Shown here in pieces: positions 1 to 11,414 of a DNA stretch of 64,000 nucleotides. The stretch is from NCBI GenBank assembly GCA_019973155.2, contig BPQB01000109.1, forward strand, positions 33,245 through 97,244, read 5' to 3'. The translations under genes and the position numbers were made by a program. The notes beneath the pieces were generated by a model. The model was not told the DNA's origin. It ran no database searches and saw only the letters and a list, made by a program, of their open reading frames with translations. Source of the DNA: Phanerochaete sordida (taxonomy: Eukaryota > Basidiomycota > Agaricomycetes > Polyporales > Phanerochaetaceae). Position 1 is the stretch's first letter. Each line of letters starts with the position of its first letter.

Positions 1-386
1 TGACTTTTTCAGTCTACTGCAACTCGCTCTTGGCTTGGTGCGTCCCCAAGATGGCGTCAAACTGCGGTTTCCTGACGCATCGACGTAAAACGCTTCCTAG
101 GATTAACGCAAGAGATTATCTTCGGGAAAGACTGGATCTCACTCTGAATACATCCGCAGCTCGGCCAGGAGTGCCTCTGAGCAGCGTGAGATTTGCAGGT
201 GCTGGGCCGCATACCTTCGACACGGTGCGTCTTCTCCATGCTTATTCGGTCAGCATAGCTTCTCACACTCTCCTATCTCAGTCTGAAACCGCATACAGCT
301 CAAATAATCAGTCAATTAGCTGTAGCGGTAGCGAAGGACAACGCGATGGGTGGAAATCCATGGCAGAAATTGTCTTGAGCGTGTAG
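1..386 (+). CDS. DUF6534-type integral membrane protein, 3' end only (gene 1 of tandem group)
   Basis: Only the last two exons lie in the window. The first ends in VYCNSLLAW just before a GTGCGT donor near base 37; the second starts after an AG near 98 and reads INARDYLRERLDLTLNT, then a variable tail to the stop at 384-386. The 'VYxNSLLAWLNAR' block followed by a charged stretch is the C-terminal signature of the fungal DUF6534 family, which are multi-pass membrane proteins of unknown function common in Agaricomycetes. The two downstream genes end with the same block, so this is a tandem family. The tail after the conserved block is longer than in gene 2. The family call is firm. Function is unknown, and the 5' part lies outside the window. 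Confidence 0.7.
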   Translation, partial: TFSVYCNSLLAWCVPKMASNCGFLTHRRKTLPRINARDYLRERLDLTLNTSAARPGVPLSSVRFAGAGPHTFDTVRLLHAYSVSIASHTLLSQSETAYSSNNQSISCSGSEGQRDGWKSMAEIVLSV

Positions 387-2066
387 AGATTGCAAGAATA
401 CTGTACTTTACTTTGCATAGGGCCATAAGCATTCCTATCGCCATCTGAAGCGTAGCTCGTGCGCAACATTATATGCGCGATACACGTATGCAGATTTCAC
501 TCCCTTGCGAAGGTTTCCCATCTCGTTGCAGTCATTATTCATGGACGCCCATCGTTCTCTTCAAAGCGCACAGCTGCTGCTAGGCTACGCGCGAAAACCT
601 TGTACCCTTTCCTGACCATGCGGCCGCATACAAATGCACCAATCTGCACGTAGCAGACTTCCACAGATAATCTAATAGCCATGCTGTGCGGCGGGCCCGT
701 TCTTTCCTTCACAAGTTGTGCGCCCTTGTGCTCTGTTGGTACAACAGTCTGCATCTGCGCTTCATCTTCCCCTGATATCAATCTTCGAGGGTCCGAGGGA
801 TCACGACCTACGGCATGGGGCGACAGGCTGTGTGTGCTGGACCCTGGGCTCCGATCTAATCATCCAAGGCTCCATGGCACTCAGCGCAAAAAGGGGCCGT
901 TTATACGTCACGGATCGCAGTTCTTGGATGTAGATCGTCGCACACTCCTGTGGATACACTACAGGAAGTCGCCCAAGGTATTCGAAAGCGGCAGAGACTT
1001 TGCCGCTCGTACTAAAGGAGAGCTCGTTGAGCACTCTCGGCAGGCCAAGCCTAGACGTTCGATATCGTGAAAGATAGCCACGTGAGTGTTGACCAAAAAC
1101 CAGTACACGAACGCTGCAAAGGAACTACAGTAGGAGAATCGTGGTAAAATTGAAGGAGCAAAAACTCGCACACTTTTCTCTCGTGTCTTTAAAAAAGCGC
1201 TGTACTAAGTCACATGCCTCTCTTATGGTGGATGCGTCTCGCACACAAAAGGTCGTCTACCTTATCACCATCCTCTACCTCAATCCAGCTTTGAAGTAGT
1301 AATACAATCCAACAGTTTTCTTTCCTTCCACCGTACATCCCTGCATCTCTCTGGTAAGGTGAGTTCGAGATGCCGTCACTCCTCCTTCACATGTTCTTGA
1401 TATAAATAGCCTTGCTCTCAGGTGCATCAAGAGTCTTTATATTCTGGTGTTCCGACGCAAAACGCTGCGTTGGTCGTTGTTCGCGTGGGCGGAGGCAGCG
1501 CGGTGAGCAAAGCGACGTTCACTCCCGTAGAGTCAAGCTCGCCCAGAGACGGGCGCGCGGACGAGGTCAAACAAGTGCGAGGGCAGCGTGTGTTCACCAT
1601 TGCGTGGTCATCGCCGCACCTCCGGACCCTCAGACCTCAGGGTCAATGGCTGGTGTACGGCTTTCCAGCTTCTGTTCCTCAGAACAGTACTGGTGACCGG
1701 CGGCTGTGAGAAGAATTGATACCGCTGCCGCTTTGCCATTGCGATCCGCAGTTCAGTCTAGCGATGATGAACCAAAGGGTAGGTCGCACCTATGTCTCTG
1801 TCTGTGAATGTTCAGCGGTCTCAGATTGCCTAACAAGCACAATCACTGATGGAAGTAGCGCTTTCTTCACGCGAAAGAGGGCGCGTGCGAGTAACGGTAC
1901 ATACATGCACACGCAGGCGAGATAAGAACAAACTTCTGCGAGGTCGTGATCACTCACATCTCTTCGTAGGTCATCCGAAGCGGATTGCTCAGAGATCGAC
2001 TCGTCCGTACCCTGCATATAAGTCGCGCTCAATCCAGGCAACGTTACTCGCACACCTTGGCCGGTC
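387..2066. other. Intergenic stretch between DUF6534 genes 1 and 2
   Basis: Short overlapping open frames on both strands here lack family motifs, splice continuity or consistent composition. I see no supportable gene. The last 60 bases hold the likely promoter of gene 2. Confidence 0.5.
2015..2022 (+). promoter_or_regulatory. TATA-like box of DUF6534 gene 2
   Basis: The sequence CATATAAG lies about 45-50 bases before the inferred ATG at 2067, and gene 3 of the group has a similar element. Inferred from sequence and spacing only. Confidence 0.4.
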
Positions 2067-4047
2067 ATGCAGTTTGGCAGCACCCTTGGTACGACCCTCA
2101 TTTCTGGAACTATTGTTGCAATGTGCGTGACGTGCCAGTTTACTTGAGATTGGGCTTGACCTCTCTGCGCGTAGTTTGTACGGCACATTGAACGTGCAGT
2201 GCTATAGCTTTTACCACCATTACGGCTTGCAATCCAAGTATTTGGCGTCCATTGTATGTGCTTTTCCCGTCATGAAGGGCTGCAATATTGACAACATGTG
2301 ATAGGTCTGCCTATTATGGTACGCTCTCGGCTTTTGTGCCCTGCATCATGGAGCGTGACTGTGCGCATCATAGGATTTTCTGTACACTCCATCTCGTGTT
2401 TACAGAAATTAATATGTATCTGTACGTCCTTCGCATGTTATATGACACTGCATAGAATCGTCGCATTGCTCACTCTACCCCGTCCCTAGCATATTTGTTT
2501 CCAACCTCGGCAATGTCGATTTAGTCGTATCAGCATCATTATGGTACGGACCAGGTTCAATCTGATCCGTTGTATGCTCAAATGGCTGATCATAATGCCA
2601 TAGGCCTGTGTGGGTGAGCGGTATGATGGAGAGAGTATATTCCATAGCCTAAATGCCTGGCATTCCATGACAGGCAGGGTCCGTAGTCACTGTACGCCTG
2701 TATTGGCTATGTACTAGAACGCTCGACGAATTACTCATTGCTCCGCAGGTCACCACGGCGCTGGTGGTACAATGGTAAGTGCGCTGGAAGGGGTTGGCTG
2801 GCGCAAAACGCTGCTCACTATCCTATCGACTCAGCTGGTACTGCAACCGTGTGTGGATATGTATGTTCCCCACGATTCACTGTTCGCCTTCTGCTTGCTG
2901 ACTGCTACTCTATAGTAAGCGATAAAAATCAGACCTTGACGTACATCCCGGTAAGCAGACGTCCCTGTCGCGTCTTTTCACTTTGATTCATTCCAGATTG
3001 ACGATCGCAGATATCTATGATCGTGGTATCGTTTGGTATGCACTGTGAGCTCATGAAGTTGTGACATCGCTAAATTCGGGACATATCAGGGTTCGGCGCA
3101 GGTATGATCGCGACATAGATAGGCCTAGTGTGCGTTGCTCACTATTTCTTGTGTCGTAGCGACGTGTGCGGAAATGTAGGCGTGTCAAATATTTCTATGA
3201 GAACATAGACTTACCTGTGGACTGAAGGATTTCCAAGCACGGACAGTTCAGCGAGTTTGAGGCCATTAAAGTAAGTAATCAGAGCGATTGCTAAAACGGG
3301 GGGTTGACATCCGCGTAATCAGTGGGTAGCTCTGGTCACAGTGGCCTCTATGTCATCAGCAGACGTTTACATAGCGACGACACTGTGCGTCTTGCTGTAT
3401 AAGCACCGCAAGCACGTTCTTCCTCGGTACGCTCCAGGACAGTGGAATTTTGTAACTTTCTAATCATGACTCCGATCTAACAGGACATCGTCGGTCTTGA
3501 ACATTGTCATGATCTACACCGTGTCTACGGGACTATTGACAAGGTTTGGTGGCGACGTTGGCGATTGTTGGGTATATTTCTCACTAAGTGCATCAGCGTG
3601 GTTTCTGTGTCATTCATCATAGCGGTAGATCTTCCCGTCATCGTGCAAGTTGCTGGTACTCACCATACCGTTAAGCTCCTTGCGCTGTCAGGTACTTGGG
3701 TGTGGGTCGGAGGTCAGTCTCTGCTATTCCCAAAGTGCGCGTAGCTTATAAAACATAATACAGAGTATTACTTGTTCTGCGGACGTAGGTTCAATCGTGC
3801 TAACGCGCTTCGCGCTTCGAGCTTTGATTACTTACTCGTGACTGTAACAGTCTACTGCAACTCGCTGTTGGCCTGGTGCGTCTTCAGCATGCGGAAGAGC
3901 TACAACGTTTCGGCATACTAATCTGGAGACTTTTCTAGGCTCAACGCAAGAGGCTATCTGAGAGAGAGACTCGATGTCACACGGAATATACCCACAGCTT
4001 GGCCAGGAGTCCCTCTGAGCAGTGTGAGATTTGCGGCTGCTGGGTAG
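2067..4047 (+). CDS. DUF6534-type integral membrane protein (gene 2), multi-exon
   Basis: The first exon reads MQFGSTLGTTLISGTIVA and ends at a GTGCGT donor near 2124. A second exon after an AG near 2169 reads LYGTLNVQCYSFYHHYGL, the usual second block of the family. Later blocks recognised in order are VTTALVVQ and SDKNQTLTYIP (about 2750-2950), an ADVYIATTLCVLLYKHRK block (about 3365), SVLNIVMIYTVSTGLLTR (about 3497) and VYCNSLLAW followed by LNARGYLRERLDVTRN (about 3850-3985), with a stop at 4045-4047. These are the membrane segments and C-terminal cytosolic motif of DUF6534 proteins. I could not place every splice site in the middle, so a broken exon cannot be excluded. Family call firm; function unknown. 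Confidence 0.6.
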
Positions 4048-4831
4048 TATGTCTTCACGGTGCGTTATTCGTCTGCGTCGAGGTGACGGAGCTGCTTACA
4101 CTTCCGTATCGCATCTTGCTTCCGCAACTAGCTCAAGTACCCAATCGGCCAGCTGCACCGTTGGTGAAAGACAGCGCGCAAGCGGCGCGCTGGGTGGAAC
4201 GCCATAGCAGAGACTCTTCTAGCTCGCGTGTAAGTATTACAGTCACGGCTGCACCTCACCTGGAGCCTAGATGCCTATAAAATATCTCGCCTTGCCTGTA
4301 TACAAAAATCTCTCTCGCGCGAGGTTTCTCCGTCCCTTGCGGCCATTGTTGACAGATGTTTGCCCTTCTCCTCGAAGCGCCCAGCTCGGGCGGTGCACGA
4401 AGCTCTTGAACCCTTTCCAACCCGTCACGGCATATCAGTCACCACTCTGCACGAGGCGAACCACCGCAGATAATCTGTCTGTTGTGCTGTGCACAAAGGC
4501 CGTTCTTTCTCACATAGAGTGTACGCCCTTGTGCCACGTCGGTATATCGGTCTGCACGTGGATGTCGTCTCTCCTCTGATTTCCATCTTCTAGGGAAAGA
4601 GAAGAACGGGCAGGCTATGCGTACCTGGGGCTAGGCCAATTAACGAACTAGGATCCTTACGCATAGAACGGTCGTGGACGCCACATGGTTCAACTTCGAC
4701 ATATGTTTCAAGTCCGCGGCTCTGGCCGATTTCTGAGAACAAGACCAATGTGGAAGCGGGCCTTCCGGACACTCATGCATTCCCATGCTGTCTGATTATC
4801 TGTATCATGCGCTGCGGTTTGCCGTCGAGTG

Positions 4832-4838
4832 TATATAG
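4832..4838 (+). promoter_or_regulatory. TATA-like box of DUF6534 gene 3
   Basis: TATATAG about 70 bases upstream of the inferred ATG at 4905, comparable in position to the element before gene 2. Inference from motif and spacing. Confidence 0.4.
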
Positions 4839-4904
4839 AGGGTAGGCGTGACACAGGGACGACAGGAGTTCGCGGTGACACTTCGCAAATCCTTCCTGTT
4901 CATC

Positions 4905-6834
4905 ATGCAGCTCGGCAGCACCCTTGGGGCAAACCTCGTCTGCGGTAGCATTGTCGCCATGTGCGCTGCTTCATTCCACTTCATCAGCCATGTAGCTTAC
5001 ATGTTCATCACAGCTTGTACGGCGCGATGTGCTTGCAATGCTACAGCTACTTCCAACGCGCGCACAAGACTCGGTCCCGATTTCTCGGATATTCGGTTCT
5101 GCTTCTGTGGTATGTCCATTGCGCTCATATTTAGATGGGGTCCGAACTCAAACTCTTCTATCCGCAGGGCTCTAGGCACGGCTCACATGGTCTTCGTCGA
5201 GTGCGACATGTATCTGTAAGCCCACTCGTGGTCCAATACCGGTACTGATACTGACGCATACCTGGGCTTTGAAGGAATCTGGTCGCGAACTTCGGCGACG
5301 TCGAGAAAGTCCTGAACGTGACGTTTTGGTGAGTATCATGTTGAGCTATCCCGCAATAGTACCTCTGATACATATCCAGGCCAACACCGGTGAGCATATC
5401 GCTCGTGAACTCTGCTGCTGTGGACGCTGAATCTGCTGGGACATAGGCTCTCGAAGTGATAACGGTGCGTTGAATGCGCAGCCTGGCGGCGATCTTCGAG
5501 CTTACTTGGTACTATAGCTGGTAACCACATTATTCGTTCAGAGGTACATTATACAGAACACTCACGTGCCGCATGTACTGAAGATTTTTACCAGCTGGTA
5601 CTGCCACAGGCTATGGGTCTGTAAGTATAGGCTGTAGTCCACGTGTCGCTACCACTAACGGCTGATCTGCACAGTGAGCAGCAAGAATGCCCTACTGACG
5701 TACTTCCTCGTACGCGGTCTTTCCTTCCGTACATGCGTTTATGGTGACGAAACTCCTGTTACCAGATCGTTGTCATCTTCGCGTCCTTCTGTGAGTATCC
5801 CGTCAAACACACGCTTGCCCGCACAGCTGAACCTGCCTCAATCAGCTTTGGGAATGGGTGAGCAAGTCGTCATATACATCGCCGAAAGTACCGCTAAGCA
5901 CGCTCCGCCGATCAGCCTCCGTCATCGAGATGTAAGTGCACGTCACCCCGGGCACATCCGCACTCCTGATCCTCTACCCCAGCGTCATGCTGAAGAACTT
6001 CGCGAACTTCCACGCTGTCGTGGTAAGCAACAGTATTCTGTTACATCACCAGTAGTCCGCTTACACCTCAAACTGATGCAGTGGATGTCGCTGGCCTGCG
6101 TCTCGCTGACGACCTTTGCCGACTTTTACATCTCCTCAGCCCTCTGCTACTTCATTTACAAGGAGCGGAAGTATGTGAGGTCACGGTGAGTGTATCGGTC
6201 GCTATATCCTCCCTGTCACTGAGACCAATGCTGCAGAATGGGGTCGTTGCTCAATACTATTATCGTCTACACCGTGTCGATCAACTTGATCACCGGGTGC
6301 GTCTCTCGTTACGAATATGGCAAACTGCTCTGACGCTCCTTTTTTTCAGCCTTGTGTCCGTGTCTTACATCATTACGGTAGGGCTTACCTCATCGTATCC
6401 GACGCACTATCCATGAAACTACATAGAACTTTTTACTTCCTGACACATGGGTTTACGTGGGCGGTGAGTGGGGTATTTTGCAGCCTGTATCGAGCTGAGC
6501 TCACGGCTCTGTATCTCAGAGTATATGATATTCTGTGGTCGTAAGTTCTCATCACATGCTAGCTGTACTCGCACAGCGGATGCTAACCCCGAGATGCCTA
6601 GTATACTGCAACTCGCTGCTGGCTTGGTACGTCGCAGAAAGTGTTCAACATCTTTCGTTGCTTGACGGCTACCTGCTTCGTAGGATCAACGCCCGCGATT
6701 CTGTACGCGAGAGGCTCGACTGCCCAACGACCGGCGTTGCGGCCACGGTGTCGCCCAGCAGTGTTATGTTCGCTCCTGCCCCTGCGTCGCGCTCACGGGT
6801 ACGCTCCTCTCTCCTCCTCTGTCGACGCCTGTGA
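4905..6834 (+). CDS. DUF6534-type integral membrane protein (gene 3), multi-exon
   Basis: The start ATG opens MQLGSTLGANLVCGSIVA, closely matching gene 2, and the exon ends at AT before a GTGCGC donor. After an acceptor near 5014 the frame continues ILYGAMCLQCYSYFQRAH. Further family blocks are ALGTAHMVFVECDMYL (about 5168-5217), LVANFGDVEKVLNVTFW (about 5280), TFADFYISSALCYFIYKERK (about 6112-6170), NTIIVYTVSINLITG (about 6255) and VYCNSLLAW (about 6600) joined to INARDSVRERLD (from 6684), stop at 6832-6834. The blocks run in the order expected for a seven-membrane-segment DUF6534 protein. Head-to-tail placement and similarity to gene 2 point to tandem duplication. Not all introns were resolved. 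Function unknown. Confidence 0.65.
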
Positions 6835-7378
6835 ATTGACTTTGGCTGTAGTCTGTGCCCATCGATACGATCAGTATCGTCAGAGCTGAGTCTACCAGGA
6901 GCGAAAGGTCGCATGAAAATTTCGACGAGAAGTCCACGATTAGGTTTTCCGCCGTGTAGGTCCAGAAGCGCCGCTCATTTTGTGTCTGTGGGGTCCGAAA
7001 TATAGAATCAGATTTCAGGATACCTAACTGCACTTCCGCGGCAGAGAATTGTCTGCAAACCTCGATAGGACTTCATATTCCTTCAAGTTCCGGTTGTGCG
7101 GTCAATGTTTGGCTCTATTTGTTCCGCAAGGTTGGTCTCGTCCGTTTTGGGTCACGAGCAGCTTGACTTCGTCCCACATCCTCTGCGTCACCTCGACCCC
7201 GACTATATGCGCTCTTATCCCGCTCAACCGCGCCGTATTAGTTCTGATTTGTATCATCTCAGCGCTCGCGGAACTATGTCTTCTGGAGCGACCAGCGTGG
7301 ACGCGTCGGACTCGGATACGAACCGGTTCGTGTTCCCACTGTCACCTACCTTTTGCAGTGTCTCATCGCCGTGCCAAC

Positions 7379-9373
7379 ATGTCCAGTGCCTCTGTCTCAA
7401 GCTCGTTAAGTGGACACTCCAGACAATACGAAGGACAAAGATACTTCTCGCACGCTCATGCTGTCGTCGAACGACGCCTCTCGCGCTTTGGCGGGCTCTT
7501 CAACATGTGCGACCGTCTCACGACCAGCCCTGATCTGATGACACCTGCTCTCTCTGTGGCAAGCCTCGACTCTCCTACACTAGAAGCGAATGGACTCCTG
7601 CCTATTGGGCGGACTTCGAGCGCGACTGGGGCCTGCAACACAACTCTTTCAAGCGGCCACGCCCAGCCGACCAACTTGGGATCGCCGGGCCTCGGCATAT
7701 CTGTCTGCGACACTTCTGGATGCTCTGGGGCCGCTAGCTTGCCTCTCTCGGCTTCTGATTCCCTTGGTCAAGCTCAGCGCGACGACGCCAGCTCTGGTTC
7801 AACTCAACTTGTGCGCCCACCGGCTGTAGAACCGACTGTTCATACTACTCCTCGACTCGATCCTGAGTACCCGTCTGTGCCACCTGGTCTCGGCTTCTCT
7901 CCGCCTTACCGTAGCTCCTCCCAGCGACTTGTCACTCCTGCTTCAACAGCTGCCGAGTCTACTGTTACATCACAGCGATCTCCCTCTGCGTTATCGTCAT
8001 CTTCTCGCGATCCCTTGTTTTCTGGTGATATCACTGCGTCTTTCCTTGCATCAAGCAACTCTCCTGTATCAGCTTCGTCGTATCGCCCCGACTTCAGTTT
8101 CCTATCTTCCGCGACACCTGCAGACACCCCACCATCCACAACACCACTTTCTCCCCCCGTGACAGCTGATCAGCATACTCCCCGCCCGAGCTCGTCCGCC
8201 TTCTCCCCTCCGTCTTTCCACGCACGGGCCGACCTCGAACTCGAGCGCACTCCACGCCCCGCTCAAGTGCGAACAAGGATGCAGCCCTCGTCATCTCAGA
8301 TGTTTCCGTCTACGGCTTCCCGGTCATCAGGAATGCCATGCGTGGAAGAGGAGACCACAGGTTCCTCCCAGTCTCTCGCAAGTCAAGTGGAGTCGACCCC
8401 CTCTCTGCTTACTCTTAGCGAATTTCGAGACGACCTCGTGTCCAGTCTAGGTACGCTACCTCACCCTCTGGAATAGGCGTACGCTCTAATTCTCGTTCAT
8501 TGTAACTTAGTGTGGCATACTTCAGCTCCGGAGTCCTATACAACTCCAATATCGGCGGCTTCCCTGTGTACTCCATGCAGCCCTTCCCTCAACCACCATA
8601 TCCCTTCGCTCCTCAGTCTCACTACAAGCCGGGAAAAACCGCCGCTGGGGCATCCTGATGATAGCTTCGGTGAAATTGACGAGCTCAATTTGCCCTTCTC
8701 CGTCGCCAGCGTCTTCGGCGTCGTGATTGGTCCGCGAGACGACGAGAGCCCTCCGTACAAAGGTGGATCGGGTGTGTGCGGTCTGGGCTCAGAAGACAAT
8801 GACGACTCCGATGGCGATGATTTCGACTATGACGCCGAACTGGACGAGCTGCAGAGCCAGCTAGGCGAGGACTACGACGCGGATGACGAGGACGTCGTCC
8901 TCGACTTTCTGGGACCAAATCACGCGCCGACGAATGTTCGTCCCCACGAGCCTGCTGCCGAGTCACCGCCCTGGAATGCAGACCTCTCGCGCTGGAGCTG
9001 GGGCCCAGCTGGCATATCCCCCCTGCGGATACCCACCTTCCACATCGACCCACCGACACCCGACGTTGCCTTAGATAGCGCTGGATTTCCTTCGCCGTCT
9101 CCTACCTCCCGGTCTCCCCCTCCGCTATCCTCTCCGTCCTTCGCATCCTCGACACTTATGCCTTCTGCCGTCCCGTACGGTTCCCGATCTGCGCCGCCGA
9201 GCCCCAAAGCAGACAGTCGTCCACGGTTTACGGGGCGCGAGACTGTAGTCCCGCAGACGCAGGACGCGAAGCAAAGCCTGCCGGCCCTTGACTCGTGGGA
9301 AGAGATATGCCGCGAGGTTCGTTTTGTGTACGCCGAGCTCGGGCTTCTGGCTAGGGTCGGAACACCTCTGTAG
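7379..9373 (+). CDS. Ser/Pro-rich protein of unknown function with acidic segment
   Basis: Two exons joined at a clear intron (donor GTACGC at 8451, acceptor TTAG ending at 8510) keep one frame to the stop at 9371-9373. The first in-frame ATG is 7379; the open frame extends further upstream without an ATG, so an additional 5' exon is possible. The first part (about residues 60-350) is low-complexity Ser, Pro and Thr. The second exon holds an acidic run around 8797-8910 rich in Asp and Glu, then another Pro/Ser region and a short conserved-looking tail near 9295-9370 (SWEEICREVRFVYAELGLL). No catalytic motif, membrane segment or signal peptide is seen. It probably is a largely disordered protein; no function is assigned. 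Confidence 0.6.
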
Positions 9374-9738
9374 GATGTTCACGTCGTTCTTGTACGTTCT
9401 AACTGTTGTCCAGTGACCTGTTCAATGGCTTGATCAATTGTAGATGTTGTATCTACTTTATGGATAGCCTTTGCGTTGCAGGTATTCTTCAACGTCGAGC
9501 CCCGTGCGTCTCAGACTGTCCGCGGCAGCGTGGTTGACGTGCCGCCAGACGTGGCATGGCAGTGATTATATGATCTGAATCTTCTACGAAGCAACTTCAT
9601 AACTATGGGTACACATAATGGCGATAAGCACAGCGGCCTCACTGGATGAGGCCGTTTTCAAGTGTCTCCTGAACAGCCTCATCAGCTTCGCCAGTAGGTC
9701 TGCATCTCAGATCTAACGTACCGATATCTGAGACTCGC
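9374..9738. other. Intergenic stretch between convergent genes
   Basis: It lies between the stop of the Ser/Pro-rich gene (plus) and the stop of the next gene (minus). No open frame of interest. Presumably the two 3' untranslated regions. Confidence 0.5.
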
Positions 9739-10875
9739 TCACAAGGTCACGTCAGGCATCTCCATCGTGGCATTATCTCTCGACGCCCGCGCGCGGTGGT
9801 TCGCGAGATCGGGATCACAGAGGCGAGTGTACATCCCCTGGCCGAAACCGACGCGGCGATAGTACACTCGCTTCGGCGCAACACTGCCATCCTCGTACTT
9901 CGCGGCGACCTGGTCGCGATGCTGCTCGACGCCCGACTTCGAGACCAGGATTTCCTTTGTCTGTATTACGCCATTATTATCAGAACTCCACTGCGGCTTC
10001 CTGCCGTGGGCCCACCTCCTCAGGGAGCTCGCGATACCGAACAACTGCGTCCCGGAGCGCTTTCCCGCCCGTGGACTGGTACGTGCCGAGGTAGAAGCGC
10101 TTCCCGTCGGGCGCATCGACGAAGACTTCGTGCTGGCCCATCATGAAGCCGAAGAACGACTTGCTCCACTGGCCGTCGCTCTTCAGACGGCGTTGGGGAA
10201 CGAGCGTAACGAAGGAGTCGCAGGCGGTGTCGGTCCAGAAGGTCAGTTGCGACTTCAGGAGAAGCATCGAGGAAGGTCTGTGGTTTCAGGCATTGAATTA
10301 AAATTGCTTGACAAAGCATCCTTCAGCTTGCTTACTCCTGTCGTCAAGTTGTCAAGTTGGTCCTCGTGTATTTCTGGAATGTGCAAAATAAGGAGGCTCA
10401 CGTTCATTGCGCTCTGGGTCTGCTTCTTGTTGACTGTTCGCAGCGGTTCCAGTGGCGTGCCCTCGTGCAATGGGAAAAGGCAGGAGAATGGAATCTCTCC
10501 CACAGGACCTCCTTCTGGTTCCACATGTCTCGCTAGGGCAAGTTCGATAATCTGCCAAAGGTGCTCACTGACCAGAGACCTCACAGACTGCCAATGGAAA
10601 TAACGTACCACTGAGTCTGGACTGTCTGTGTCACGTTCATCGCAAGCATCCACACGGATCTCGCCTGCTTCGCGTAGACCCGCGAGCTCCTGCTCGAGAG
10701 ACTTGATGCGACTCTGACCAACATCGCTCCTCAGTCTGCGTCTTCAACATAGACCCCAATCGCAGACTCGGGTACAAACCTCCGCAGCAGTAAGCTCTCT
10801 CGCTAGTCGTGCTACCTCTTTGCCTTGAAGGCTGACGATGTTCTGCAAGATCTCGCTCGATAGCTGAGGTGCCAT
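9739..10875 (-). CDS. Unrecognised fungal protein, multi-exon
   Basis: On the minus strand an ATG at 10875 opens MAPQLSSEILQNIVSLQGKE, a short helical region; an intron from 10779 to about 10714 keeps frame into SRIKSLEQELAGLREAGEIR, a likely coiled coil. The next part (10653-10255) has WQIIELALARHVEPEGG and LLILHIPEIHEDQLDNL. After another intron comes a conserved-looking block, LTFWTDTACDSFVTLVPQRR then SFFGFMMGQHEVFVDAPDG and RFYLGTYQS (about 10250-10080). The last exon ends with RVYYRRVGFGQGMYTRLCDP and a stop at 9739. The 'H-V-ahV-D-...-K-hYhGxY' layout faintly recalls DUF6697-type basidiomycete proteins, but I cannot confirm it. The 3' introns are approximate. Confidence 0.45.
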
Positions 10876-11194
10876 GACCGTCCAGGACAAGATGTGCATC
10901 TCACAGCGGCGCAGTCCTTATGTGGGAGCGGTGGCCAGTCAGGACAGCCTTTGCGATAGTGAAGCCATGAGGCAAGCGCATGCATTGGCTCTGAACTTTA
11001 AGTATGAAGTATATTTTCGCAGCGTGGTCCTCGAGGCCGCGAGTCGTCTGCGAAGGTTCGGATATTTGACTAGTCGACAGGCAGCTTGAAGACAGCAACC
11101 TTTGGATGCTAGTAATATAGCGACCTAGTTATGCCACAGACACCTTGTGCAGCTCGAGCCGCGAGATCGTCAGTCATTGACGCGTCGTTCGCCT
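10876..11194. other. Intergenic stretch before the LTR element
   Basis: No supportable gene. It holds the presumed promoter of the minus-strand gene ending at 9739 and runs up to the 5-bp target duplication of the LTR element. Confidence 0.5.
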
Positions 11195-11199
11195 GAGTG

Positions 11200-11396
11200 T
11201 GTCAAGGGCAAGGCCGCCCCGAGAGGGTGAGAACGAAGTCTATAGCATAGGAACGAGGCTACAGAGGGCGACCGAGCCCGAGGTGAGGTAAGACTGGTGT
11301 TGGTTCGTCAAGACGAACGCGACTACGCTACGAGAACGGTAAGCTACGAGATTACGTAAGCTAGCAAGTACCTAATCGGGAATGCGAGCCGTTACA
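11200..11396 (-). repeat. Left LTR copy (3' LTR in element orientation)
   Basis: A 197-bp terminal repeat identical to 12967-13163, with TG...CA ends and flanked on the outside by GAGTG. Confidence 0.85.
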
Positions 11397-11414
11397 GTAT
11401 CTCCCTTTTTTCCA
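11397..11414 (-). other. Putative polypurine tract of the LTR element
   Basis: Read on the minus strand this is GGAAAAAAGGGAGATAC lying directly before the LTR, which fits a plus-strand priming tract. Inference from position and composition. Confidence 0.5.
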
